Shown in pieces: positions 47,351 through 59,101 of a stretch of DNA of 64,000 bases. The position numbers and the translations under genes were made by a program. How positions within the stretch are numbered: position 1 is the first letter of the stretch; each line of letters starts with the position of its first letter. Source of the stretch: Gordionus sp. m RMFG-2023 (taxonomy: Eukaryota > Nematomorpha > Gordioida > Chordodea > Parachordodidae); the NCBI RefSeq assembly GCF_954871325.1, contig NC_088777.1:6611366-6675365 (forward strand). The letters run 5' to 3'. Below the pieces are notes generated by a model, which was not told the DNA's origin, did no database searches, and saw only the letters and a program-made list of their open reading frames with translations.

Positions 47351-48190
47351 GGTAGACCAATTTGCCATATAAAATATGTTGATCCAAACAAATCAAATTA
47401 CTTACCAGAGTTTTGAACCGTTAAGTATAGCTATTGGTTCGTTTCTGTTTTATTTTAAATTTATAAAGATTTTGTTCCATTTAGGTTTTTTTTGAAGTAT
47501 CATAAGTTCGGTCGGTTTAGAATTTACATCTGTTATATTCAGTTCTTTCCGGTTTTTATAAATTTGATTTTTTAAAAAAACTAATCATGAACCACATCAT
47601 TTAGGGATAAAACTTTTTGATTTATTTTTTATAATTCCTTAAATAATTTAATATGCTAATTATTTCTTATCTAATCAACTAGTAATTTGCTTAATCAACC
47701 AATAAACTTAGTATTTATTGATTAAAGATAAGAGCTAAGTATAAAAAAAATTTTAATTTGAAAAGAAATCACGAATTTAAGGAAAATTAAATGTTATTTA
47801 AAACCGTTGTGAAGCGGTTTAATCGGTTCAAGTATATTTATAACAGTTCAGTTCGCTCTTTTTATATTAATTTATAAATACAATTATGGTTCAAAAAATT
47901 ATAACAATTCGTTATGGTTTCTTCACAGTTTGGTTCGAAACCCTTATTTAAATGACATTTAATTTTTGTGATTAATATAATTATTTTAAGGATTTTTAAT
48001 AAATCTATAAAATTAGTCAGTCATAAAAGAAAAACTATTTTCAAGTCAATTATTATTTTCTATATTAAATAGTTGGATATGATTAGAAAATTTAACCACT
48101 AACATGAGACATCCTTTTTGTTAATTCCTTACTTCTAAAAAATATTTTATTTTTTTGGATCAACATATCTGTATGGCAAATTGGTCTACC
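47351..48190. mobile_element. ~840-bp element with 37-bp inverted ends, with smaller inverted repeats inside
   Basis: GGTAGACCAATTTGCCATA..ATATGTTGATCCAAA at 47351-47388 is repeated in inverse at 48154-48190 with a few changes. Inside, AACCGTTGTGAAGCGGTTTA (47802) and its inverse partner near 47915-47947 (GTTTGGTTCGAAACCC) lie between TTATTTAAA on both sides, so a second small MITE may be nested. No coding sequence. Class unknown. Confidence 0.6.
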
Positions 48191-48447
48191 ATGAATTTTT
48201 TTTTATCCAACTCTCAACATCTGTTTAAGTGACATACTAATTTATATAAATCTGGGGTCTTATAAAACCCAAAGAGAGCACTAAATGTAATTTAATCAAA
48301 GCTTGAAATAAATAGGTCTAGAGGTCTTCAATAATATTCAAACTGGAATATCTACTTTATAATATCCAGCCCTACTAGAATATATACGTTTCTACGAGGT
48401 TAAATAATGATTTATCAAATTTATTTGGTAAATAATATAAAAAACAT

Positions 48448-48710
48448 TATTATTTTTGGCACATAAAGTATATCAGGTATTATAAATCAAAATTTGTGTT
48501 ATCAAATCATTAAAATAGACCCAAATAAAATATAAGTAATATTATTTCTGGCATACAAAGTTTATTATTAGCCCTAATATTATAAATAAAAAAATTATAA
48601 TCATGCTGCTAAAAATAGATCCGTTAATAAAATAAAAGTAGAATTATTTTAGGCGAACAGAGTATATTATAATCCAAATGTTTATAAAAAAAATATTTAT
48701 ATATAAAAAT
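48448..48710. repeat. Degenerate tandem repeat, period ~95-100 bp
   Basis: ATTATTT..GGC followed by A(C/G)A.AGT.TATTAT occurs at 48448, 48541 and 48643. Each copy is followed by AAAATAGA.CC and AATAAAATA. Three diverged units. Confidence 0.6.
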
Positions 48711-50318
48711 TTATATATAAATGATATTTGCTAAATAGAATATAATATAATCTTTCAAATGTAAATTTTAAATAGCCTAAGATAAAATTTTCTTGGTGAG
48801 AATAAATTGACCTTTGCCGTTGCCAGTACACTATTATAAAATAAAATTATAAATAAGATAAATTAAGAAAATATATATGCTTTTAACATATTCGTTCCGT
48901 TTTTAGAATATTTCGACTAACAAGGGTATAATTGCTCGTGTTAAATAACTCGGTTTTAGGTTCTAATTGGAGTTATCAACTTTTTAATAAGCAACACATA
49001 CTTCAAAATGCTCAACAAAATAAACCCTTTCTATCAATTCAAGTTCAAGCTATAGCAAATAAAAGGGGATTCAGATAGCTCCTAAAAATTTTAAAAAGGA
49101 GAGAGTTAGGAATTAATCTCTAAATGATTAACAAAAAAGCAATTTATTTCATTATATATGCCAATGCTATATTATATATTATCTTCTATTTTATATTTAC
49201 ATTATATATTTGATTCGTATAAATAACTTTTCTTGCATTATTTTTATTTTAATAATATTTATTGAGTGGAGCAGTTATATAACTTTCAAATGCATAACAA
49301 GGGGTTTTCTTAAGTATACTTACATTTTTAAAATGGTAGTTAAAGTTTAAGAAACGATGATTTATTTTAATTTCTTTTTAACTATCTAAAATATTCATCA
49401 ATGGATTTAAAGAGATAAATTTAAAAAAATATATATTTGCAGGTTCCCATACCTTTTTTAATATAAAGTATACTTTTTTAACCTTATCCTTTTTCTTAGC
49501 TAACAACTGGGGTTGATGGAATTTGTTTTCAATAATACAAAGCCAGAGTCGAATTCAAGTGCAAATTGCTTAAACCGCTGCAATTCAGTCTTAAATATAT
49601 TTTAATAAAACCATCATCTATTTAAACTAATCTTGAGATATTTTCGTTTAAATTTCAAATCCTTTCCAAAATAATTAATATAAGATTATTAGGGAATGTT
49701 TACAAAATTAAATAATAATTTTATTTATTTATTTATTTTAAATTTGTTTGTTAAGTTAAAGATAGGAAAAATAGGCAGATACGAATGCGTGGACAATTAT
49801 TAATAATAAAAATCTCCCGGTAATTTAGATATTATACTCACTCTTTTTATAAGAAAATCAACCAATATTTTAGTCCTATGGATGGGAAGGGAGGGTGTCA
49901 TTATAATTCTGAAGAATTTTGTAATTTTGACTTTTTTCCAAGATTTAGTTACATTCAATTTTTTTATAGCAAAAGTTTGAAACTTGGTTTAATCAAATTT
50001 TGAATATTTTAAAATGCAGTTCTGGTTTAATTTTAAAAAATAGTTCAGGTTTCGGGTTTCTAGATTTACCACGATTTCTAGGATTTCTTTCAAATTTTGA
50101 GGCTAAACTCGTTTAATTTATCAAATAAAAATTTCAAAAATTTGAATAGTCTACTAGAATGAACCAGAAATTTGAAACAATATATAAATGAATACAATTT
50201 TGGTAGAACCGGTTTGACTAGAAAATTATAAAAGGAGTTCTGTTTTCGACTCCTTTAAAATTTTAAAAGGGTATCCAAATTATATAAATCCAATTTTTAT
50301 AATTATAACAAAGGCGTT
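48711..50318. other. AT-rich DNA, no gene confirmed
   Basis: One weak plus-strand coding candidate near 49519-49588 (MEFVFNNTKPESNSSANCLN, then RCNS before a GTCTTA). Its only acceptor places a stop in frame. Otherwise nothing. Confidence 0.35.
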
Positions 50319-53300
50319 TTATTTGTTTGAAAGTAATATATAAAATGTGCATACTGTTAACAAAGCTGTGGAAACATAGTTTGTTTTAATATTAAATTCA
50401 TCACGTAAGGGATTGTTTTGTTGATACGAAATTTCAACAGGCGAAGTATTTGTTTTATCTGGCAGAGTATTTGTATTATCTAGATCATCTAATCTTCCAC
50501 TACCAACAGATGGTTTTGTACTGACATTTTTCTTTCCAAGTTCAACAAAGGGATTATTTTTATCTAACACAACCGAAGTAGTCAACGAACTTTTATCTGG
50601 ATTGACTATATTTATACCTTAAAGTTTAAAATTTTAAATATTAATATTGAAATAACGAAGTGTACAAGTAAATGTGGCTAAGTTTTTAAAAAATGAAAAT
50701 AGCTCGCGTTTTTCATCCTTCAAATCTTGATTCGAAATCGCATTTTAATTAGTATTAAATAATTATCCTCTAAATTTCAGACAATTTGAGGCAAAATTAA
50801 ATATTATTTTGGTTTTTCATATATATTAAAAAAAATTCGGGCAAAATTTTCTGAACTTTTTAGGAGTAACTTACACTAGAGGTTTACATTGGGCAGGTTT
50901 TTAGTCCGCCCGCTCTCCATCTAAGTGGGTGGATGGGTGAGCGAGTTAAATTTTTTTAAAGAACTCGAGGGCAGGTTGGTTTAGGAAAAATTTAAGATCA
51001 TATAAGTACACATTCGAAAAAAAATATGCTTTCTGAATTTCAACATTTTTAATACCAAAGTACCGATAACTGAGGAATTTTACGTCGGAAGAAATTAATT
51101 AGGCTAAAAATATATCGAAAACATTTGGATTTGATATTCATGGATGAATATAACATCAACGTAAACGAAAATCGGATTTTATCCGTTTCCCCAAAGGCAA
51201 TGAGAATTCAATTAAAGATTATCAAAATATAAATATAATTTTTAAAATAGATAGCATCCACGTCAAAATTAAGCAACTACTGATGGGTAGATGTGGTTGT
51301 TACAAAGGAGAACAATACCTAATGATTATAACGAGTTTTTATATAATTCACCAAGATTATAGGCTACTTTTTAGTAAGTTTACTATTTATAAACAATTAA
51401 TATTATGGTTTCACTTATTATTTAAATATTATTTGAGTATAGAGTATACTTCAAACGGATATCCTACTCTACTATGATTGAAACGACAATGTAAAGATTT
51501 ATCAAGACTAGCTATAAAAATATTGGCAAATCCAGAAACCAGTGCTTCTTCCAAACAAGAATTAGTATTGCTGGAAGGTTTTTAGAATCAATAAATATTA
51601 ATTTTACTTTATTACATAAATATTTTATTAGATCAAATAAATTCCTTATCCGTAATTCAAATTGAATATTTTTTTTATATTTAGATATGGCAATTTCCTA
51701 AATTATAAAACTTTTTTTAAGAATGTAGAACTTAAACTAAATCATTTTTTTTATTAGATAAAAAAGTTGAAAGACTGATTATTTAAATTTTATATGGCGG
51801 CGTGGGTTGAAATTATTTTTAAAATAATGGGTTGGCGAATAAAAAATTTTTAACTAAAGGGCAGGCCGGCGGGTATATTATTAAAAACTATAGACGGGTT
51901 TAAGTCGAACGGGTTAATTTTTAAATATTGGACCGACGTGTAAGCTAAAAAACCCACCCATAACCTCTATTATATATTCTTTACATCGTAAAATACGATT
52001 TCAGCAAAATAAGATCTTTAAAAAAAAACAAATGATTTAAATTTTAAAAATATGCCATAAACTCGAATATACATAGCCCTGAATTTTGTACACCCCTATT
52101 TCATGCATGTTATAAATAGAATAAGAAAGAACCATCGCTATTTATATTTATATAAAAAATAAAATATTTAACTGCATTGTATCCCCTTAGTGTAAAATAA
52201 AGTAGGTTTTTCACAATTTGGCATGATTTCAAACGATATGGTCCCCTGCATCCTTGCTAAAAAAAAGGAATAAATAAAATTATTAATTTCGAAAATATTT
52301 AAAAATCTAAATATTTGGTCTATCTTTTGGGAATTTGTTAAATAAATACAAATTTTACACTACACATGACATAATTATATTATACATTACACATAAATAT
52401 GGTATTGTTTTGTATAAAATTTTTCTTAACTGATTATCCACTCGTTCTCATAAAGGCAACCTGGATTACCATAAGGAAGGATTTGTAAGGCTTTTTAATT
52501 TTTTTTTACTTTATTGTTACTTTAAAGATTTTTTTTGTAAAATAAAATTAAATTATTCAATTTTCTTTATAAATAAAATTAACATTTAATTATAGAAAAA
52601 TTTGTGCTACAAACAAATTTTTAAATATGTAATATTCGGATATGGAATCCATTGGGGTTTGCAATCTATAAATTTTAGATCATTTACTGAGTGCGAGCTT
52701 TTAATTTAAAAATATTGATTTGAAAGGAAGACTGCCACACTTTGAATATCATTATAAGTGGTGTTACTAAAAATATTGATTTTGGGTAGATTTTTAAAAA
52801 CAATAAGAATTATAGCCAAAATAATATTATCTAAGCCTGGAGTTTGTGCCCATAGATACTAGAAAGATTTGGACAACTATTTATCAAATTTTCTTATTTT
52901 ATTTCGGCCAAAATCTTAATAGGTTTTGAAAATCCGCACAAATAGGTTTTAACAACACTAATTTGAAATATCTTTAATTTTTATCAAATTTTTGTATATA
53001 TTTTTCATATAAATTAAGTATTGGAAACTGTTTGAAATTTGCAGGGTAGGTGTTCCACATATGCTGAACTTAATTTCCGGTCAAATCAGATTTTTCAAAT
53101 ATAAAAATCTCTCTTCTTAAATGATATTATTCAGAGGTGGCAAATCCTCACAGATTGAATTTCCCAATAAGACATATACATATATAAAAGGCCTGTTATA
53201 GTACTAATAAATTATTTTTAAAAAATATATTTTATAAAAATAAAAAATTGTTTATATATTGAACTTATTTTATTCATTTGGAAAAAGGTGATAGAATTTG

Positions 53301-54539
53301 TAATTATTTATATTTATTTAAGATGCGATAAAAAAATTGAAATTTGCAAAAAAAATTCCATGTCCCACCCCTTCCACCCCCCCCCCCCTTCCATTATTAC
53401 TGGAATGATCCAAATCATTTTTTTAAAAAATATTTCATTCGAAAATGAGTCAGAATTATGAATTACATGTTTTAAAATATCTATTAAAATAATAAATTCG
53501 ATATAAAATTACTCTCAAATAATCATAACAATTAATTTGGAGTAGGGTATTTATCCTAGTTATTTTTATAATTTGATAAAAAAGATATATATTTCTTCTT
53601 AAATATAAAATATAATATTTGAATTATAGGTACGATTAAAGAAAAAGGATGTTATTTTAGGTATTTGAAAAAAAAAATTTAATTATTTCAATCCATGTAC
53701 ATTAAAAATGAGGTTTAAATTCTACTTCTAGATATTATAATATTTATAGGATTTTTGTTATGTTTCATTTTTAAGGTGCCTATATTTCTATTTTTAAAAT
53801 ATATGCTTTTGCTTTATTTGAGGTTATTTTAAATAATTCTTATTTAAATTATAGGCAATTTTATAAATATAATTTACGAATGCGTATAACTCCAAGTATT
53901 TCCGTTCTAACATTCCCTTTGATTTCAAAAATACGACAACCATGAGAAGCTTTAAGATAAAATATCATAAAATATAAATAAATATAAAATTAAGCATTAT
54001 TTTTTATTAATAGAATTAGGGATTTGAAATCTTTAAGTTCAAAATATTCTAAAATATTGGGTTCTGTTAGTTCTTAAATTAAAGAAGGTTTTGTCTTTTA
54101 GTTCTTATTTTAATTTTTAGATTTGACCAAGCTCCGTGTGTCTAATTTTTCCATATACACAATATATTTCATATAAATTAAATTTACTATCATTTTTGAA
54201 CTTTAAAGACGTTTTCCAGTTTAAAATTTAAAATAAAAAAAAAAGTTTCTAATTCCAATCTTAACTCTACTCTATTAATGCGTTTAATTCAGAAAAGATA
54301 ATAGTTTTGTTTATATGCTAACTGATATTTAATTTAAAAATAAAATGCATTTTTAAATCAAAATATTTCCTTAAACAATATTAAGTTTTATCAAAAATAT
54401 ATAAATATATGTATATATTTTGATTTTTATAAAAATTAAAATGGGTAATAATTGTATCAAATAAAATTAAATAAATGCTCTTCTTACCTTTTATTACTGA
54501 TCCAAGGAATAGTAAAACTGTTAACAAATTTCTCATCAT
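50319..54539 (-). CDS. Secreted GPI-anchored-type protein, four exons, unknown family
   Basis: Minus-strand exons 54539-54488, 52490-52431, 52256-52173 and 50617-50319 join at three phase-1 introns into a 164-residue frame with no stop until TAA. Exon 1 is a signal peptide, MMRNLLTVLLFLGSVIK, with a consensus donor (AAAG/GTAAGA). Exons 2 and 3 give LPYGNPGCLYENEW and RMQGTISFEIMPNCEKPTLF with three cysteines. Exon 4 is a Ser/Thr/Asn/Asp-rich linker ending in YVSTALLTVCTFYILLSNK, a GPI-type tail. Acceptors at 52257 (CCTTTTTTTTAG) and 52491 are good; two donors are GTTAAG/GTTAAA, weaker. The phase agreement and the complete signal-to-anchor layout make chance unlikely. AATAAA overlaps the stop. 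I recognise no domain; a small extracellular fold is likely. Intron 3 hosts a hAT. Confidence 0.72.
50877..51969 (+). mobile_element. hAT transposon remnant in intron 3 of the 50.3-54.5 kb gene
   Basis: The left end TAGAGGTTTACATTGGGCAGG and right end (other strand) TAGAGGTTATGGGTGGG are imperfect inverted ends with GC boxes inside. At 51497-51575 the plus strand codes LSRLAIKILANPETSASSKQ, the hAT C-terminal dimerisation motif (L.RLA.K.L..P.TSASSE), with E/R lost and a stop soon after. Upstream transposase parts are missing or unrecognisable. No target duplication was found. An old, deleted copy, in the opposite orientation to the host gene. Confidence 0.7.
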
Positions 54540-54619
54540 TTTTAAATTGAAGTTGTTATTTTTTTTAAAAAAAAAGTTTTAGAAAAGGAATAATTATAAA
54601 TTCTCACTAATTTTTCAAT

Positions 54620-54628
54620 CTTTTTATA
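54620..54628 (-). promoter_or_regulatory. TATA box of the 50.3-54.5 kb gene
   Basis: TATAAAAAG on the minus strand, 81 bases before the ATG, allows a 5' UTR of about 50 bases. It is a better match to the metazoan consensus than most AT runs here because a G+C base flanks each side (ACG before, AAG after). Confidence 0.5.
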
Positions 54629-54639
54629 CGTTTTTATTC

Positions 54640-56095
54640 TAGTTAAATATTTACTTTACCCTATATATTTTGACCTTGCATTTTTAGTGCGTAAATGATT
54701 TTATTTTCTAAAAGTTAAAAGCAATTTTTAAATTTGCTTACCCTTTTTTATAACGTCATTTCTTTATCTTTTTTTAAAAAAATACTTATTTATTAGACTA
54801 ATTATTTTTTTGTTTATATCAGGCTTCTACAAGTCTTTGACCCATTTTATAAGAGGGCACATTCATTTGCTGCACATATTTTTATTTCCATTTTAAAACA
54901 ATTAACCTATCATTAATCCAAAATTATTTGAAAATTGTAAATCCGAATTTAGCCCTATTTTCCTCCTGTAATTCTCTCAATTTTTTTTTCTGAGATGGTT
55001 TGCTTTTATTCTATGAGCCCATTGAAGTTTGATCTATAACAAATCACTTCTAAACTCTTAACTTTGCTTTTAATATTCAGGCCTCTTAACGGTATGCCAA
55101 ACCATTTTAGTGTATTTTAACCCTGATTTTAGATTTTATTAGTATTCTATTATCTGCCAACTTCTCTTGTTTGCTTCTTTGCTTACCCATATTTCTGACA
55201 TAAGATAGTTTACTATGAGACTATATATCTTCTTTTTTAATTTGTAGTTAATCTTGTTTTTTGTCAGAGTCTCCGGGAAATGTTAGAATTTTATTTTGAA
55301 CACCTTGAAATTTTACCCAGTTTGATGGGCATGATAAGGATGAAGATTATCTCTGTTTTAGCAACACAATAGCACCAAACGCTTAAAGAATGACAAGATC
55401 AATAACAATTTTTCCTTATTTGCATTACTTATAATTTACATATAATTAGTAAAAAAAAAATAACTCATTAAAAAAATGGAATTGAGGAATTAATGAACAA
55501 ATTGAACTATTAATTGAATAACTGAATTTGAATAATATGAAACAATTAAATAATTTTTGGAAAGAATGAATCTGCAATATGAAGTTATTATATTAGATAT
55601 ATTTAATATTTAAAATTTTATGAAAGATATTGCAAGATAAATTATTAGATGATGTGATAATTTATTAAATGGAAATAAATCTATATGGGTTATGTTACAT
55701 GAATTATAATGACATTGTAAATATTGAGGACCTTATTTTCTATAAATTTTCATTCCATAAACACTTGATTTTTTTTATAATGGTATTTTATTAGCATATT
55801 ATTTATTATACATAATTTTTAAGTAGATATTTATAAAGTAATGTCAATCAACACTATTGCATATTTTTGACTGGTAGAAAATTAAATAATATGATAAAAA
55901 ATAATAATAGAATTCTTATTTTTATAGAAAAAATATTCTTTCGATGAATATCATTATTTTTTTATGATAAACAAATTAATCGACAATAAATGTCAATTAT
56001 ATTTAGCCAATAGTATTCTTTATTCGAATACATCCAAAACTATTCATTTTAAGATGTAATATTTTTTTTATCACATTTTGTGAAAAAGTTTTGCA
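54640..56095. other. AT-rich DNA, no gene seen
   Basis: Pyrimidine-rich tracts (54960-55200) and simple AT sequence. No exon-like stretch with splice sites that I could support. Confidence 0.4.
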
Positions 56096-56179
56096 ATACC
56101 CGGAGTTTGAATCGAACTCGTGATCAATAACGATAACTGAATCTTGCCACGGCAGCCTATCACTATGCCTTCACGGGTT
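56096..56179 (-). tRNA. tRNA-like sequence (pseudogene or SINE head)
   Basis: The minus strand has an A-box-like AAGGCATAGTGATAGGC and a B-box-like GAGTTCGATTCAAACTC. ACCCG and CGGGT pair at the two ends, and GAGTT/AACTC pair around a 7-base loop. The 84-base length with extra sequence before the T arm would suit a long variable arm (Leu/Ser type). I cannot place a convincing anticodon stem. It may be a decayed tRNA or the 5' part of a tRNA-derived SINE; no A-rich tail or duplication was seen. Confidence 0.45.
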
Positions 56180-56394
56180 CTAAAATTTTATTGTCATTTA
56201 TTCATTTTCCAATTATATTATTTTTTGGCTTTATGAGTTATCTCCTATTTAAGTAGCAATCGATAGCTAATAGAAAAATTTATCTAAGGGAGGACAGCCA
56301 CTCTGCCTTATATGAGTAGTAATATTTTAATCAACATAGAATATTGAAAGCTAAAATAGAAAAAAATATATTTATGGCCTAATTCGAAATTATG

Positions 56395-57200
56395 ATTTCA
56401 AGCAATTTTCGATGATTGCCTGATTGTTTTAAAGTGTAAATAGAAATTAACCAGATTCAGGGACTAGTTATATGCCTGACATCTTTTTTGGGCCTCCATT
56501 TTTAAAATAAACAAAACAACATTTAAAAAAAAAAAATTAGAAAATGGAGAAATGACGTTATAAGATAATTAAACAAATTAAAAGAAATATGAACAACAAA
56601 TGAAAATGAGAATATTCTTGATTGACTTGATGCCCGACATTTTTTTTGGGCCTCCATTTTTAAAATAAATAAAACAACATTTTAAAAAAAAAATTAAAAG
56701 ATGAAGAAATAATATTATAAGATAATTAAACAAATTCAAAGTAATATGAACAACAAATGAAATGAGATTATTATAACATGATTCAGGGACTAGTTATATG
56801 CCCGACATTTTTTTTGGGCCTCCATTTTTAAAATAAACAAAACAACATTTAAAAAAAGAAAATTAAAAGATGGAGAAATGACATTATAAAATGATTAAAC
56901 AAATTCAATAGTTTTTTTTCTAGGAATAAAAAAAATCATTTACGTAATAAAAATTCAAGTTAATATTACGTAAAGTAAATAGTAAAAAATAAATTTATGA
57001 TTCATCTAAAACAAAACAAATAATAAAAATTGATGGAAAGCCAAAAATTTATAAAGAATTTCAAGATATTGCTTTTCTGAAATGTATTTTTTAAAAAATT
57101 GCCACTTTATTTTCAGTGATGAGACATTTTCTCTAATATTTAAACTAATAAGAGAGTGTGTATGCTTCCATTAATCAGGAAGTGTAAAGCTGCCTATATT
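56395..57200. mobile_element. One-armed copy of a foldback element with ~165-bp subterminal repeats
   Basis: The end CAATTTTCGATGATTG.CTGATTG, then three direct units (GCC.GACAT..TTTTGGGCCTCC at 56473, 56631 and 56800), then a unique part (ATTGATGGAAAGCCAAAAAT, GAGAGTGTGTATGCTTCCA) appear in the same order as in the right half of the element at 62.6-63.7 kb. The second arm is missing. The insertion at 57287 is 90 bases further right, so it did not remove it. No coding sequence. Confidence 0.7.
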
Positions 57201-58234
57201 TTGTTTTAAGAATCGAAATGCGCGTTATATAAATACGAATGTTATATGGAAGAAATAATTTTGCAAAAGGCAGTTTACATATGACACAGGCGCGTACGCA
57301 GCGGGGGAAGGGGCAGGTGGACAAATCTACCACCCCCCCCCCCCCGAGCCAAAAAATTATTAATTTATATTTGTTAATATTTATTCCTATCTCATATATA
57401 TTTAATTACTTTTATTTATCCCATTCATCTAAGTTAATTTATCAATTAATTTCATTTCAAGTTTTCCTTGGCGTAATTTACCTATTATTTTCAAATATTA
57501 GTGCCGTTATATTTTTCTAAAGTCAATAATAATTATCTCTGAAACTCCTTGTCTAACAGGGAGAAAGAAATTGCAAGCTTGTTCAAAGAGATCGAGTCGT
57601 CGCCATCAAGCAGTTACAGCTTTTATGGAGTTAGAAGAGCCGATTATTAATGCTATTACTGAAATATCATAATGGTTTGAAAGAAATACTTCCTCAGAAG
57701 CAAGAAAATTATTGGATTCAATACTTATTCCAAATTTATTTTCTCATTAGAATGTATTATTTAATTATACAACTTATGTAATACTTTTCAAATACATGAC
57801 ATTGACTTTTAAGAAGATGATAATAGCGGAGAGCATTTTATTAGAACTCAAGGTAATCAGAGTTAATGTTGATGAAGAATTTCATAATTTATATATTATT
57901 GTTTAGTCAAAGGCAGAGCTATACGTGTTTAATATTTGTCCCCCTTGATTTGCACCAAGCAAGCTCATCATCAAAACATTAATTAAGAATCAGTAGAAGA
58001 ATTATAAAACAAATGTCCCAACTCTTAGATACATTTATAACCCAAATAAATGAATGGTTTTTATTTTAATTCATCATGCAACACATACCAATCTGCAGAA
58101 CTTCCACAAAAGCCTTCAACCTTTTTCAGATGGGGATAGAAAAAAAATAAATATTTATTAAATTTTATCTGGAAGATGTTAAAGTATCTTATGATGCCTT
58201 TTTATGAGAGAACATTCTCTTTTAAGAAGAATAA

Positions 58235-58565
58235 CAGAGCCCTGCAGAGGTACCATTTGCAGAGCAGTGCCCCGATATTTTTTTCAAAATTTTTTTCGAC
58301 CCTGTTCGGGGTTTTTTTTAAAAAAAATAAACAGGCTTTGCCCGAATTTTTCTAAAATAAATTATATTTAATTTTGATTTTTATAGCTAATAATGACGAT
58401 TTAAAATATTTGGTTTTAAAATATATAGCCCGACTCGGACATTTTTTTAAAAAAAATTTCAAGCCCAGCCCGGGTGTTTAATTGAAAAAAATTTCGGGAC
58501 CGGCCCGGGTATATTTAAAAAAAATTAAAATACGGTCTGGTCCGGGGCTGGGCTGCAAGTCTCTG
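58235..58565. mobile_element. GC-ended MITE nested in the hAT at 57.3-59.1 kb
   Basis: It begins CAGAGCCCTGCAGAGGTACC; the other end reads CAGAGACTTGCAGCCCAGCC. GCCCGG/CCGGGC boxes are divided by T or A runs. It lies between two neighbouring parts of the transposase C-terminus, so it inserted later. A target duplication is not clear. Closest relative in the window: 19599-19833. Confidence 0.75.
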
Positions 58566-58849
58566 GAAAACATTCCTGTGAAGTAAAACTTCTGAAAGTA
58601 GATCGAATGGTTTGGATCTTTTGAATATTCATAGGCATTTAACGCCAAGCAAGGATGTGATAATTGAAAATTTAGCTCAAAACATATAAAAATACAATTA
58701 TTCCTAAGAAACATTTTGTGTATAAATTTTTTCCAACAACTAAATTTTTTATACTTTATATATAAATTTGAAAGGCTTAAAAATTCAAATTTCTATTTTG
58801 GGTCATTTAAGTGATTCATATGGTGGTTATATTCACTTTATATTTTATA

Positions 58850-58980
58850 ATCACATTTATTTTATAGTTTTTCAATGCCGCCATTTATATCCGTTTAATA
58901 TTTTTTAATTCACATTTATTTTATAGTTTTTTATATGCCGGTTTAAATATATAATTTTTTTATAATTCACATTAATTTAA
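58850..58980. repeat. Tandem repeat, period ~61 bp, in the hAT 3' region
   Basis: ATTCACATTTATTTTATAGT and a following ATGCCG recur at 58850 and 58909; a third partial copy (ATTCACATTAATTT) begins near 58970. Confidence 0.75.
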
Positions 58981-59101
58981 AATTGTGTATTAGGAAAGTT
59001 AATAGTCACATAATAAATTTATGCTCAAATGCTATTTCTAAAAAATTTTATTATCCCCCCCCCCTCCAGACCAAATTCCTGCGTACGCGCCTGATATGAC
59101 A

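Larger units (their letters stand above)
57287..59093 (+). mobile_element. hAT transposon (ZMYM1-like transposase remnant), perfect ends and duplication
   Basis: Ends are exact 15-bp inverted repeats, CAGGCGCGTACGCAG (57287-57301 and 59079-59093), each followed inward by a C/G run. Flanks are an exact 8-bp duplication, ATATGACA (57279-57286 and 59094-59101). The plus strand holds pieces of the hAT transposase related to ZMYM1/zinc-finger MYM proteins: a middle part near 57610-57900 (EEPIINAITEIS, SSEARKLLDSIL, VDEEFHNLY) and the C-terminal part split by a MITE (ERTFSLLRRI before it; SNGLDLLNIHRHL and IENLAQNI after it, to about 58690). Several stops and frameshifts; not functional. A 61-bp tandem repeat lies at 58850-58980. 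Confidence 0.88.

Noticed and set aside
56452-56920. Regular ~165-bp repeats considered as a CRISPR-like array
   Set aside because: Units are long, adjacent and diverged, with no short repeat/spacer pattern, and they recur inverted in a mobile element; the genome is eukaryotic.
58478-58714. Minus-strand 78-codon frame
   Set aside because: It is antisense to the hAT transposase C-terminus and its nested MITE.
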